Origin: an uncultured Phascolarctobacterium sp.
Lineage (GTDB): Bacteria > Bacillota > Negativicutes > Acidaminococcales > Acidaminococcaceae
Length of the DNA: 64,000 nucleotides
NCBI GenBank assembly: GCA_947629685.1
Contig: CANREP010000005.1
Coordinates: 16,304-80,303 of the forward strand
Reading direction: 5' to 3'
Both the position numbers and the translations under genes were made by a program. The notes under the pieces are model-generated. The model had not been told where the DNA came from, did not search any database, and saw only the letters and a program-made list of their open reading frames with translations. Below are positions 1-9,308 of the stretch, piece after piece (positions within the stretch are counted from its first letter, which is position 1; each line of letters opens with the position of its first letter).

Positions 1-1323
1 GCACCCGCCAGGTACTGCCTGCAGCAGGTGATAGGTAAGGTTGATATCCAGCATGGAAGCTTCATCAACGATGATTGCTTCTGCATCCAAAGGCTCGCCG
101 TCATTCTTGCCAAAGCTGAAGCCATCGCTGTTCGGCTGATATTCCAGCAGCCGGTGCACAGTCAGCGCCGGATGTCCGGCTGATTCTGCCAGCCTGCGCG
201 CTGCCCTGCCTGTAGGAGCCGCCAACAGGATGCGGCAGCCGGCCTTTTCCAGCACATTGATGATACCTTTGACCACCGTAGTCTTACCAGTACCCGGTCC
301 GCCAGTCAGCACGAAAACGCCATATTTAAGAGAAGCATGGATTGCATCCTTCTGTGCTTCCGCCAAGACGATACCTGCCTCTTTTTCCCAAGCAGCGATA
401 ACTTTATCGGCATCCACCCTGCCAACAGGATGTACATTGTCCCGCAACAGTAACAGGCGACGCGCCGTGCCGACCTCCGCCCTGTACAGATACTCAGGAT
501 AGATAAGCCTTAAGCCGCCTACTTCTTCTGTCCGCAGCAGGTCTTTTTGCAGCAGGTCGTTAAATACCTGCTGCACCGCTTCTGTATCAATCTGTAATAA
601 CCGTACTGTCTCGCTAATCAGCAGCTCCTCCGGCACACATGTATGTCCTGCTGCTGCAGCCTGCGTGACAGCATAACTGAGCCCGGCAACTATTCTTTCA
701 CTGCAGTCGCGTTCCAGACCCATCGCCAAAGCGATCCTGTCCGCCGTCTTAAAACCTATCCCGCTGATATCATTAGCTAAGCAATAGGGATTATCCTTGA
801 TCCTGACAATCGCCGTACTGCCATACACCGCCTGCAGTTTTGCCGCATAACCGCTGCTGACGCCATGCGCTTCAAGGAACAGCATCAGCTCGCGCATCTC
901 GGAGAGCTCTGCATAAGCCAACCCGATGTCGGCAGCTTTTTTAGCGCTGATACCTTTTATTTCAGCCAGCCGTTCCGGACTGCTGCCTAATATTTCCAAT
1001 GTCTGCTCGCCGAAATGTTCTGTAATCCTGGCCGCGGTAACTTTACCAACGCCTTTGATAGCCCCCGACGCCAGAAATCTTTCTATACCAGTAACAGACG
1101 TAGGCTGCTGCACGCTGCAGATTACAGCGTCAAACTGACGGCCAAACCTGCTGTGTTCAGTCCATTGCCCTTCAAGAATGATATTCTCCCCCAAAAACGG
1201 CGCCGCGCCGTGATAAACAGCAGTCACTCTGCCCTCGCTGCGATTTCTCAGCCGCAATACGCAAAACATGCCGTCATCACTTTGAAAAACTATATCCTCA
1301 AGCAAGCCTTCCAGCTTTTCCAT
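1..1323 (-). CDS. recD2: ATP-dependent RecD2-like DNA helicase, N-terminal part (runs off window start)
   Basis: Minus-strand reading from ATG at 1323: MEKLEGLLEDIVFQSDDGMFCVLRLRN...GAIKGVGKVTAARI (HhH), Walker A VLTGGPGTGKTTVVKGI, IIVDEASMLD; open to the window edge. Confidence 0.93.
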   Translation of the reverse strand, partial: MEKLEGLLEDIVFQSDDGMFCVLRLRNRSEGRVTAVYHGAAPFLGENIILEGQWTEHSRFGRQFDAVICSVQQPTSVTGIERFLASGAIKGVGKVTAARITEHFGEQTLEILGSSPERLAEIKGISAKKAADIGLAYAELSEMRELMLFLEAHGVSSGYAAKLQAVYGSTAIVRIKDNPYCLANDISGIGFKTADRIALAMGLERDCSERIVAGLSYAVTQAAAAGHTCVPEELLISETVRLLQIDTEAVQQVFNDLLQKDLLRTEEVGGLRLIYPEYLYRAEVGTARRLLLLRDNVHPVGRVDADKVIAAWEKEAGIVLAEAQKDAIHASLKYGVFVLTGGPGTGKTTVVKGIINVLEKAGCRILLAAPTGRAARRLAESAGHPALTVHRLLEYQPNSDGFSFGKNDGEPLDAEAIIVDEASMLDINLTYHLLQAVPGGC

Positions 1324-1462
1324 TTCTTCACCGCCATAATAAAACAAATGTTCTCTTTTGTATTATAGCACGATTTCTGTCTAAAAGAAAACCTTCCTGT
1401 TTTGACAAAGACAAATCTTTCCGTTATAATGTAAGGTACTTTAAAATATTAGGAGTGGCATT

Positions 1463-1933
1463 GTGAAAATCAAAAAATTAACCGGTAAACTTATTGCCAT
1501 TGATATGTATAATTGCAGCGCAGCTATCCTCAATGATGCGGCTGCAGCAGAAAAAGCCCTGGAAACAGCATGTCTGGAATTTTGTATGCAGCCCTGCCAG
1601 ACAATCCGTAATCAGGAAGACAATCAGAATGAATATTCTCTTTTTGCTATCTGCAAACAAGGCCATGTAACCTTACATGTTTATCCAGAAGAAGGTTTTG
1701 TAGCTGCAGACGTTTACAGCTGTTACGAAAACTCTGACCCTGCCGGTATGGCACGCTTCCTGCGTATTTATCTGGATGCTGACAAATCTAAGATCACATT
1801 GCTGGATCGCGGTGATTTCGGTACAGAAAGCGATATGAAACCGCATCGTCGTTCCAATATCAAATTTATCCGTCGTACTCAGAACTTTGGCGGCAAACTG
1901 AAAAAAATGATGATGAAACCTCGTTCCATATAA
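1463..1933 (+). CDS. S-adenosylmethionine decarboxylase-related protein (SpeD-like; expected catalytic Ser replaced by Gly)
   Basis: GTG start with AGGAG RBS; LTGKLIAIDMYNC and GHVTLHVYPEEGFVAADVYSC resemble SpeD, but the residue before the His of the S-H processing motif is Gly (CKQGHVT). Confidence 0.75.
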   Translation: MKIKKLTGKLIAIDMYNCSAAILNDAAAAEKALETACLEFCMQPCQTIRNQEDNQNEYSLFAICKQGHVTLHVYPEEGFVAADVYSCYENSDPAGMARFLRIYLDADKSKITLLDRGDFGTESDMKPHRRSNIKFIRRTQNFGGKLKKMMMKPRSI

Positions 1934-1936
1934 ATA

Positions 1937-1965
1937 AAAAGCTGCCGGCTGGCAGCTTTTCTTCT
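1937..1965 (+). terminator. Rho-independent terminator after the SpeD-like gene
   Basis: aaagctgccggctggcagcttttctt hairpin with T tract. Confidence 0.7.
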
Positions 1966-1995
1966 TATTACCCGCAAAATTACAGGAGGAAGATC

Positions 1996-2688
1996 ATGAA
2001 ATATCTTTTCTGGGACATCGACGGCACACTGCTGTTAACCGGCGGTGCTGGAGCCAACGCTATGCTTGATGTCATCAAGGAGCATTATTTCCTTAAAGAT
2101 TTCAAATTTCATAAATCATTGGCCGGACGTACCGACCCTGAAATAATCAAAGAAGCTGTTACGCAGATTAAAGGCCGCTGCAGTGCTGCCGATGCTGCCA
2201 GCCTGCTGATCCGTTACCACATGCGGCTGCCGGAATATCTCAACCGTTATCAGGGAGCAGTACTCAAAAACGTTCAAAAAACCCTGGAATATTTTTCCCG
2301 TCCCGATATAGGTTATACTAACTGCCTGTTGACTGGCAACACCAAGACCGGGGCCAAACTCAAACTGGCGCATTACGGGCTTGATAAATATTTCGATTTT
2401 GACGCCAGCGTCTTCGGAGAACTAAGCGAAGACCGCCGCGAACTTGCCAAAATAGCCTGGCAGCGCTTTTACGCCAAGAATCCCGGCATCAACACCGATG
2501 ATTTCATCTTCATCGGTGATACTCCCAATGATGTTGTCTGCGCTCACGCTATTGACGCCCGCTGCCTGGTAGTCCTTTGGGGCTCTCATTACCAGAACGC
2601 AGATTTTCTCCCGGTACAGCCATGGAAGATTATCGAAGCACTGCCGGATGATGCAGCAGATTTACAGAAGCTGTTTGAAGAAAGATAA
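1996..2688 (+). CDS. HAD family hydrolase (phosphoglycolate phosphatase-like)
   Basis: DIDGTLLLTGG motif I, LLTGNT motif II, FIGDTPNDV motif IV. Confidence 0.88.
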   Translation: MKYLFWDIDGTLLLTGGAGANAMLDVIKEHYFLKDFKFHKSLAGRTDPEIIKEAVTQIKGRCSAADAASLLIRYHMRLPEYLNRYQGAVLKNVQKTLEYFSRPDIGYTNCLLTGNTKTGAKLKLAHYGLDKYFDFDASVFGELSEDRRELAKIAWQRFYAKNPGINTDDFIFIGDTPNDVVCAHAIDARCLVVLWGSHYQNADFLPVQPWKIIEALPDDAADLQKLFEER

Positions 2689-2702
2689 GGAGATTTGCTG
2701 AC

Positions 2703-3437
2703 ATGAAGAAATTTATATTTACCTGTATTCTCCTTTTCTATACCGCTGCTGCAGCTGCTTACAGCAATCAGGACATAGCTGCTGTCAAAGCCGGCAACGA
2801 CTGCATCGGCGGCGATCTGTCCGGCGCTGATCTTTCCGGCTGCAACCTGGCCGGACGCAACTTTAGCGGCACAGACTTCTCAGAAGCACGTCTGGTCAAA
2901 ACCAATCTGGCTGACAGCAATCTGGACGGAGCAAATTTTGCTCACGCATTCCTGCAGCAGGCCAACCTGCGCGGTGTCAGCGCTGCTCGAACCGACTTCA
3001 GTTATATTTCTGCGCCGGAAGCTGATTTTACTAACGCCAAGCTGCCAGGCGCAGTATTCTATCGCAGTCAGCTGCGCGGAGCAAGTTTTTTAAATGCCGA
3101 CTTGCGCAATATCAGTGCCGAAGAAGCATCGTTAGACAGTATCAGCGCAGATTATGCCGATTTTTCCTATGCCAACATGCCTTACTGCTGGCTGTATAAA
3201 GCGCAGCTGCGCAATGCTATCTTTGCCGGAGCTAATCTTTACAAAGCTAAGATGCAGCAAGCAGATTTCACTGAAGCTAATCTGCGCAGTGCGAAAATGG
3301 GCCAGGCTTCACTATATCAGGCCAACCTCACCGGCGCTGATTTGAACGCAGCTATTTTAGATAAAGCTGACTTACGGCACACTAATCTCACCTATACAGA
3401 ATTCGGTACCGCATTCAAAGACAATGTTAAATTTTAA
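2703..3437 (+). CDS. Exported pentapeptide-repeat protein
   Basis: Signal peptide MKKFIFTCILLFYTAAAAAYS then many A(D/N)LXX repeats (GGDLSGADLSGCNLAGRNFSGTDF...). Confidence 0.9.
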   Translation: MKKFIFTCILLFYTAAAAAYSNQDIAAVKAGNDCIGGDLSGADLSGCNLAGRNFSGTDFSEARLVKTNLADSNLDGANFAHAFLQQANLRGVSAARTDFSYISAPEADFTNAKLPGAVFYRSQLRGASFLNADLRNISAEEASLDSISADYADFSYANMPYCWLYKAQLRNAIFAGANLYKAKMQQADFTEANLRSAKMGQASLYQANLTGADLNAAILDKADLRHTNLTYTEFGTAFKDNVKF

Positions 3438-3444
3438 CTGCAAA

Positions 3445-3480
3445 AAATAAAGCAGGCACATACGTGCCTGCTTTATTTTA
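3445..3480. terminator. Bidirectional intrinsic terminator
   Basis: aaataaagcaggcacatacgtgcctgctttatttt. Confidence 0.75.
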
Positions 3481-3503
3481 TATATTCTCATTTTTAAGCT
3501 GAC

Positions 3504-4661
3504 TTATTCAAAACGTCCCTTCATCAGCACAGTACCGTCCAAAACCGCGGTCTTGCCCTTAGCAAATACGCTGCAGATATTAAGGTCAGCATCCAAAACC
3601 AAAAGATCAGCATCAGCGCCGCTGCGGATGCAGCCTTTACAGCCTTCCTTAGCCAGCAGTGCCGCCGGAGTACTTGTCAGCAGCTTCAAAGCCTCGCTTA
3701 GCGGCATACCGCGACGTACAAGACTCTGTACCGTCTTATGCAGATATTTCGGCGAAGCATAGGTCAGTCCTATACATTCACCGTTAGCGTCAAATTTAGG
3801 CTGACTGCCAAAAGCGTCGCTGGAAAGCGATACATGATCAGCGCTTACACCTTCTCTGTGCAACAGGTCAAAAAGTTTTTCTGCATTAACTTCCAGTTCC
3901 TTGTCGTCTGCACCAGCAGTACAATCTATATAGCCGCCGCGCTGAATCAGCTTCACGCCTTCATCGATCAGTTCGTCAGTTCTCAGCATATGTGTGGGCA
4001 AAAAGTTTTTCGCCGGCAAATCTGAATTATCCAATGCATAAAAAAGCGGATCCAGCTTGCCTTTGCCGCTGCCCATATGCAAGGTCACCAGGCCCGGAGT
4101 ACCGCTTATCAGTCCCGCCCTGCGTGCCTGCACACCCAATGCGATCAGCTCCTCGCCGCCCGGATTAGAGCTGCGGTGATCAGATACCGCTACTTTAACA
4201 CCGATCATGGGCGTAATCATGGCGATATCCTTTTCCACACTGCCAGTCATGGTAGTAGGCGGATAAGCATAATAGCTGGTCAGACAATAAACGGTGATGC
4301 CTTCTTCAGTAAGAGCACGCGCTTTAGCCACAAGATTTTCCAGACTCCTGGTAATACCGTCAGTGCCTAATAAGCCTACCACGGTGGTAATACCATTAGT
4401 GGTAAAAGCAGTAAGATAAGATTCAGGTACTCTGGAGGCAGGACCCTGTTCGCCGCCGCCACCTGTAATATGTACGTGCAGGTCGATATAGCCGGGCACT
4501 AAAATTTTACCGTCTAAAGCAAAAACTTCTACCTCCGGCAAACCGTCATAACCTTCAATCTTATCTGCAATACGACAGATTTTATCACCAACCGTCAACA
4601 CATCTTTGATTCCCAAATCTTCGGGAGCAAAAACATGCGCGTTCTTAAATAATTTGATCAT
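3504..4661 (-). CDS. iadA: Beta-aspartyl-peptidase (isoaspartyl dipeptidase), copy with Lys at the carbamyl-lysine position
   Basis: LHVHITGGGGEQGPASRVPE, MIGVKVAVSDHRSS, LHMGSGKG, SLSSDAFGSQP. Confidence 0.88.
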   Translation of the reverse strand: MIKLFKNAHVFAPEDLGIKDVLTVGDKICRIADKIEGYDGLPEVEVFALDGKILVPGYIDLHVHITGGGGEQGPASRVPESYLTAFTTNGITTVVGLLGTDGITRSLENLVAKARALTEEGITVYCLTSYYAYPPTTMTGSVEKDIAMITPMIGVKVAVSDHRSSNPGGEELIALGVQARRAGLISGTPGLVTLHMGSGKGKLDPLFYALDNSDLPAKNFLPTHMLRTDELIDEGVKLIQRGGYIDCTAGADDKELEVNAEKLFDLLHREGVSADHVSLSSDAFGSQPKFDANGECIGLTYASPKYLHKTVQSLVRRGMPLSEALKLLTSTPAALLAKEGCKGCIRSGADADLLVLDADLNICSVFAKGKTAVLDGTVLMKGRFE

Positions 4662-4673
4662 CAGAATATCTCC

Positions 4674-5849
4674 TTAATCTTCAAAAGTACCTTTTATCAG
4701 CACCTGCCCACCAGCTGCCATAATCCGTCCGCCGGCAATTACCGTATCAATGTTGAAATCGTCATCCAGCAGGAGCAGATCGCCGTCGCAGCCTTCTGCC
4801 AGACAGCCTTTGCGCGGATAAAGGCCGTTAGCACGCGCAGGATTAGCCGTACATACGCTTATAGCAATTTCTACAGGCACGCCTGCCAGTACGGCAGCAC
4901 GCACTTCTTCATGCAGCGACGCAAGACGGGTTACCAGCTGCCTGGCACTGCCGTCCGGCAGCCGCACGCTCATACAGCCGTTACCGTCAGAGCTCATAGT
5001 CACCCGTTCCATCGGCATCCCCGACTGCCACAAATGCTTAATCGCCTCGCTGGGCTTGATGCAGTCAGAAAATCCGTCTTCGGCGCGTATCCCGGATGTA
5101 ATATCAATATAACCGCCGCGCTGTACCAATAACTTGCCTTGCTCAAACAGCGGCAAAGCCCTGTTGATATGCGTAGGAATCATATGTCCGGCAGGTATCT
5201 CGCTTTCATCCAAAATATCAAAAAGCATCTGCAGCCCATTTTTACCGACACCCATATGAAATTGTACGACGCCGCCTTTGCCGGATAACATTCCGCCCAA
5301 ACGTGCCTGCGTCAGGATTTTTTTCACTTCTTCCTTGGTAGGCTCCGACGAGCGGTGATCGGATAAAGCGATTTCGCCTATCCCCAGCACCTTATCAATC
5401 AGGATGATATCCCTGCGCGCATCCCCGGTAATAGTCCGCAGCGGCACTTCATAAGAGCCAGTCAGAATATAGGCGGATATGCCTTCAGCTTCCAGCCCTC
5501 TTGCCTTGGCCAGCAGCGATTCGGGATGTCTGCTGGTACCGTCGGTACCCAGCACCCCGATAACGGTAGTAACTCCCGCCGAAGTTATATCACTGAGCAT
5601 AACTTCAGGAGTACGGCTGGCAGGGCCGGATTCACCGCCGCCGCCAATAATATGCACATGCTGGTCAACATAACCGGGCACTGCCTTGCGTCCAGCCGCA
5701 TCCAAAATTTGCAGCCCAGGCAGCCTTACCTGCGCTTCAATAGACGTACCTGTCATAACAACGCGTCCATTGATAATCAAGATATCCTGCCGGCCTCGAT
5801 ATTCCGGCGCGTACAACTCCGCATTCAGGATCAGCAAAGGAGCAGACAT
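4674..5849 (-). CDS. Beta-aspartyl-peptidase paralog, Glu at the carbamyl-lysine position
   Basis: DQHVHIIGGGGESGPASRTPE, VLGIGEIALSDHRSSEP, FHMGVGKNGLQ, MSSDGNGCMSV. Confidence 0.87.
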   Translation of the reverse strand: MSAPLLILNAELYAPEYRGRQDILIINGRVVMTGTSIEAQVRLPGLQILDAAGRKAVPGYVDQHVHIIGGGGESGPASRTPEVMLSDITSAGVTTVIGVLGTDGTSRHPESLLAKARGLEAEGISAYILTGSYEVPLRTITGDARRDIILIDKVLGIGEIALSDHRSSEPTKEEVKKILTQARLGGMLSGKGGVVQFHMGVGKNGLQMLFDILDESEIPAGHMIPTHINRALPLFEQGKLLVQRGGYIDITSGIRAEDGFSDCIKPSEAIKHLWQSGMPMERVTMSSDGNGCMSVRLPDGSARQLVTRLASLHEEVRAAVLAGVPVEIAISVCTANPARANGLYPRKGCLAEGCDGDLLLLDDDFNIDTVIAGGRIMAAGGQVLIKGTFED

Positions 5850-7291
5850 TATTCTTTCTCCTCGTCTTCCAGTTTAGCAATACCGATTCCAGTAAAGCCA
5901 TAGAAAATAGCAATCATGAAGCCTGCATAACAAAGGATGGCATAAGGCAGATAGTCCAGTGTTTCTACCCCCAGGCAGGAGGTCATATAAGCGCCAGCTG
6001 CAGACCAGGGAACCAGCGGTACAAACACGGTACCGGCGTCTTCCAGAGTACGGGACAGATTCTTTGCTGCCAGACCGCGCGCCTTATACGCGTCACGGAA
6101 CATTTCACCCGGTACCAGGATGGACAGATAGGAGTTGCCAGTAGTCAGAGCCATTACGATACAGGAAGCAACAGTAGCGGTAATCAAAGCGCCGGTAGAT
6201 TTTGCCACACTGAGTATTTTTTGCAGCACCACATCAAGGAAGCCGGCACGGCTCATAATCGCTGCAAATACAAATGCGCAGAAAACCAGCAGCGTCGTGC
6301 TCATAATACTGTTCATACCGCCGCGGTTCAAAAGCTTAGTTACTTCCATGGTGCAGGAAGCAGGATCAAACCCGGGAGCTGCAATCATGGAAACATTAAA
6401 GCCGCTGACGGTGCTCGCCAGAACATTTTTCAGCGTGATACCCTGCAGGACGATAGCCTCTACACCAGCTACTACGGTAGACCCCATCATAACGGGAATG
6501 GTAGGCCATTTTAAAATAGATCCTGCCAGGACGATAACAACAGGAACAATCAGCAGAAGGTTCCAGCTGTACATGGAATCAAGCTGGCTCAGCATCCTGG
6601 TAACAGATTCGGAATTAACAGAAACAGAAGTATCAGCATTCATACCTATAAAAGCATATACAACAAGAGAAATAATCGTTGCCGGAATGGTAGTATAAAA
6701 CATATGGAAAATATGTTCATACAAAGTACTGCCTGCCGCAATAGGCGCCAGGTTGGTTGTATCAGACAACGGAGAAATCTTATCGCCGAAATAGGAGCCG
6801 GCAATAACGGCACCGGCAGTCGCAGGCAGAGATACTCCCAGTGTGGAAGCAATACCCATCAACGCTACGCCCATCGTAGCAACTGACCCCCAGGACGTAC
6901 CAGTAACGACAGATACAACAGCCGTAATCAGGAAAGAAGTAACCAGCATCCACTGCGGATTAACCATCTGCACGCCATAATAAATCATCAGCGGTATGGT
7001 GCCTGCCGCCATCCAGGTACCTACCAAAGCGCCAACAGAAACAAGAATCAGGATAGCAGGCATACCTTTCGCAATTTTCAGACATACCTCGTCCATGATT
7101 TCATCCCAGGTTACACCCACACGGAATGCAATAAATGCCGCGATACCTGCCACCAACAACAGCAGCGGCTCAGTAGCATAACCCATAACGCCCTTGCCAT
7201 AAGTCAGGATGACCAGCATGGCAACGATAGGTGTAAAGGCTTCTAAAAAAGTCGGTTTTCTTAATTTTCTTTTTTCCTTTTCTTTGCTCAT
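5849..7291 (-). CDS. NhaC-family Na+/H+ antiporter-like transporter
   Basis: Polytopic membrane protein; GTSWGSVATMGVAL, GSYFGDKISPLSDTTNLA typical of NhaC family. Confidence 0.88.
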   Translation of the reverse strand: MSKEKEKRKLRKPTFLEAFTPIVAMLVILTYGKGVMGYATEPLLLLVAGIAAFIAFRVGVTWDEIMDEVCLKIAKGMPAILILVSVGALVGTWMAAGTIPLMIYYGVQMVNPQWMLVTSFLITAVVSVVTGTSWGSVATMGVALMGIASTLGVSLPATAGAVIAGSYFGDKISPLSDTTNLAPIAAGSTLYEHIFHMFYTTIPATIISLVVYAFIGMNADTSVSVNSESVTRMLSQLDSMYSWNLLLIVPVVIVLAGSILKWPTIPVMMGSTVVAGVEAIVLQGITLKNVLASTVSGFNVSMIAAPGFDPASCTMEVTKLLNRGGMNSIMSTTLLVFCAFVFAAIMSRAGFLDVVLQKILSVAKSTGALITATVASCIVMALTTGNSYLSILVPGEMFRDAYKARGLAAKNLSRTLEDAGTVFVPLVPWSAAGAYMTSCLGVETLDYLPYAILCYAGFMIAIFYGFTGIGIAKLEDEEKE

Positions 7292-7417
7292 TTTAAACCC
7301 TCCTCGAATAAATTAAATAAAAAAACTGTATTTTTATTTTATTACAAAGAAAAGGAACTTACAAATTGTGATATTTTTTATATTCATAAAAAAATTTTAT
7401 CCATTTTTACCGTTGTT

Positions 7418-8287
7418 TTATTCCCGCGACGCCTGGAGATAATCCAGAAAACGTTTCTTCGGCTGGGTAAACTCCATTTCATAATCATACAGGGCAGAAA
7501 TGCGGAATACCGCGTCATAGTCATCAGAAAATTTTATCAAGCTTCCTGCCGCTATATCATCCCGTACTTTAGTCAACGGCACAAAAGCTATCCCCATCGA
7601 TTTTCTCACGGCCTCCAGTACCGTATCTGAATCGCTGAAAGAAACCACCTTCCGCAGTTTCTTCATATCAACTTTTTCCAACAGCACATTATAATACACC
7701 CCGTTATCAGAATAAGAGATAAAAGGATAAGTATAAACATCCATACTGCAGCCGTATTTTTCAAACAATTCTTTTGAGCAGACCCAAACGAGCTTTTCCT
7801 GCCACAAGCGTACCCGCTTGGTGTATAAAGGCTGCACGTCCATATGCACGAAAGCAAAATCATAATACTTTTCTTTTACCGTTTTTTCCAAAATTTCCTC
7901 AATAGTCATGCGGCGGTCAACCAAAATATCCAGCTCGGGAAAATCTGTCTTGATCCTTGCCAGAATATCCAACAGATAGCTGTTGATTACCTGGGTAGAT
8001 ACGGCAATCCTTAAATACATACTCTGTTCTTTAAAGGCCGACATAAACTTAATGCTTTCTTCGTATTCCTGCAAAATCTTCTGTGCTTCCGGCACAAAAG
8101 CCTGCCCCGCCGCTGTCAGATAAACATTTTTACCCTCTCTGGCAAAAAGAGTTACGCCATACGTTTCTTCCAATGCAGCTATATGATTACTGATTGTCGG
8201 CTGGGTGAAATTAAGAAACTCCGCCGCCTGCGTGAAACTTTTACATTGTGCTACGGTTAAAAATGAGCGGTATACCTGTATCTTCAT
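7418..8287 (-). CDS. LysR family transcriptional regulator
   Basis: N-terminal HTH FLTVAQCKSFTQAAEFLNFTQPTISNHIAALEETYGVTLF. Confidence 0.92.
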   Translation of the reverse strand: MKIQVYRSFLTVAQCKSFTQAAEFLNFTQPTISNHIAALEETYGVTLFAREGKNVYLTAAGQAFVPEAQKILQEYEESIKFMSAFKEQSMYLRIAVSTQVINSYLLDILARIKTDFPELDILVDRRMTIEEILEKTVKEKYYDFAFVHMDVQPLYTKRVRLWQEKLVWVCSKELFEKYGCSMDVYTYPFISYSDNGVYYNVLLEKVDMKKLRKVVSFSDSDTVLEAVRKSMGIAFVPLTKVRDDIAAGSLIKFSDDYDAVFRISALYDYEMEFTQPKKRFLDYLQASRE

Positions 8288-8556
8288 GGCTTTACCTTCG
8301 ATAATTTTATTATAAATTTTTCTTTATTATACCAAAATTTTTCTTTTAAATAGCTTTTAATGACCTATGTTTCTTAAAAGAATACTGTATACAAAATTTA
8401 TTTATCTGCATAATTACGCCTAAGAACAAAAAGAAGCTGTCCTACCTAAATAGGACAGCTTATGTTATATTATAGAGATTACATCGCCAAATTCATTAAC
8501 CGTAACCCAATATAAACAAAAAACGCAGTCATAAGACTGCGTTTTACTTTTTAAGT

Positions 8557-8633
8557 TGGTCGGGGCGGCGAGATTCGAACTCACGGCCTCTTGTACCCGA
8601 AACAAGCGCGCTACCAAACTGCGCCACGCCCCG
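8557..8633 (-). tRNA. tRNA-Pro (anticodon CGG), CCA encoded
   Basis: RC: CGGGGCGTGGCGCAGTTTGGTAGCGCGCTTGTTTCGGGTACAAGAGGCCGTGAGTTCGAATCTCGCCGCCCCGACCA; complete 7-bp acceptor stem. Confidence 0.95.
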
Positions 8634-8707
8634 ACATATACTGACTAACATCAGCAACGTAGACTATTATAAAACAAAGTATTCAGTATGTCAATACTTT
8701 TTTACAA

Positions 8708-9043
8708 TTATCCTTGCGTTACTACACGAATACTGGTTACTTCAAAGGCTTCGGCAATAGCAGGCAGGCATTCGCGCTCAATATTAGTGCGATGCAGCTC
8801 ATTTTCTGCTACCAGCAGGATGCGGTTGCCGGCATAATTGATGTTATGTACTTTACTGATCAGTCGATGAAAAGTTTCTTCACCCAAGATTTCTTTTAAT
8901 TTCTGCAGTTTTTCCATAACATAAGGTTTTTCTTCAGCCATTCTCTGCTCCAGCGGAGAAAACGGCACGGTTACAACACGGGCGTCACGCGCCAGGACGT
9001 ATTTTTCTTCGCCCTCACCGGGCACAACTAAATCTTTACGCAT
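8708..9043 (-). CDS. Small protein resembling a DnaA N-terminal (domain I)-like module
   Basis: [53 protein letters not shown] resembles the DnaA_N pattern; by eye only. Confidence 0.5.
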   Translation of the reverse strand: MRKDLVVPGEGEEKYVLARDARVVTVPFSPLEQRMAEEKPYVMEKLQKLKEILGEETFHRLISKVHNINYAGNRILLVAENELHRTNIERECLPAIAEAFEVTSIRVVTQG

Positions 9044-9308
9044 TTTTTATTCCTCCATATTTAAACTTAATTAAAAGTAGTAAAGCTTTCTGCATACCTT
9101 TTATTATATGTTACTGCCCCCTTTCAGTCAAGACAGACTGCTCTTGCATAAAAGCTCGCCAAGCCGTCAGCTCCTATACGGCAGCAATCTTCAGATTCGT
9201 GTATTCAGTTTGCTAATCCCGTTATGATATTGTATAATATTATAGATTTTAGCTTATTATACAACGGCAGTTAAATGCTGCCCGATACAATATTTAGGAG
9301 GTATTCTG

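Noticed and set aside
9061-9308. T-box riboswitch upstream of tyrS
   Set aside because: No conserved T-box sequence or specifier/terminator arrangement visible; only a short GGCAG...CTGCC hairpin.
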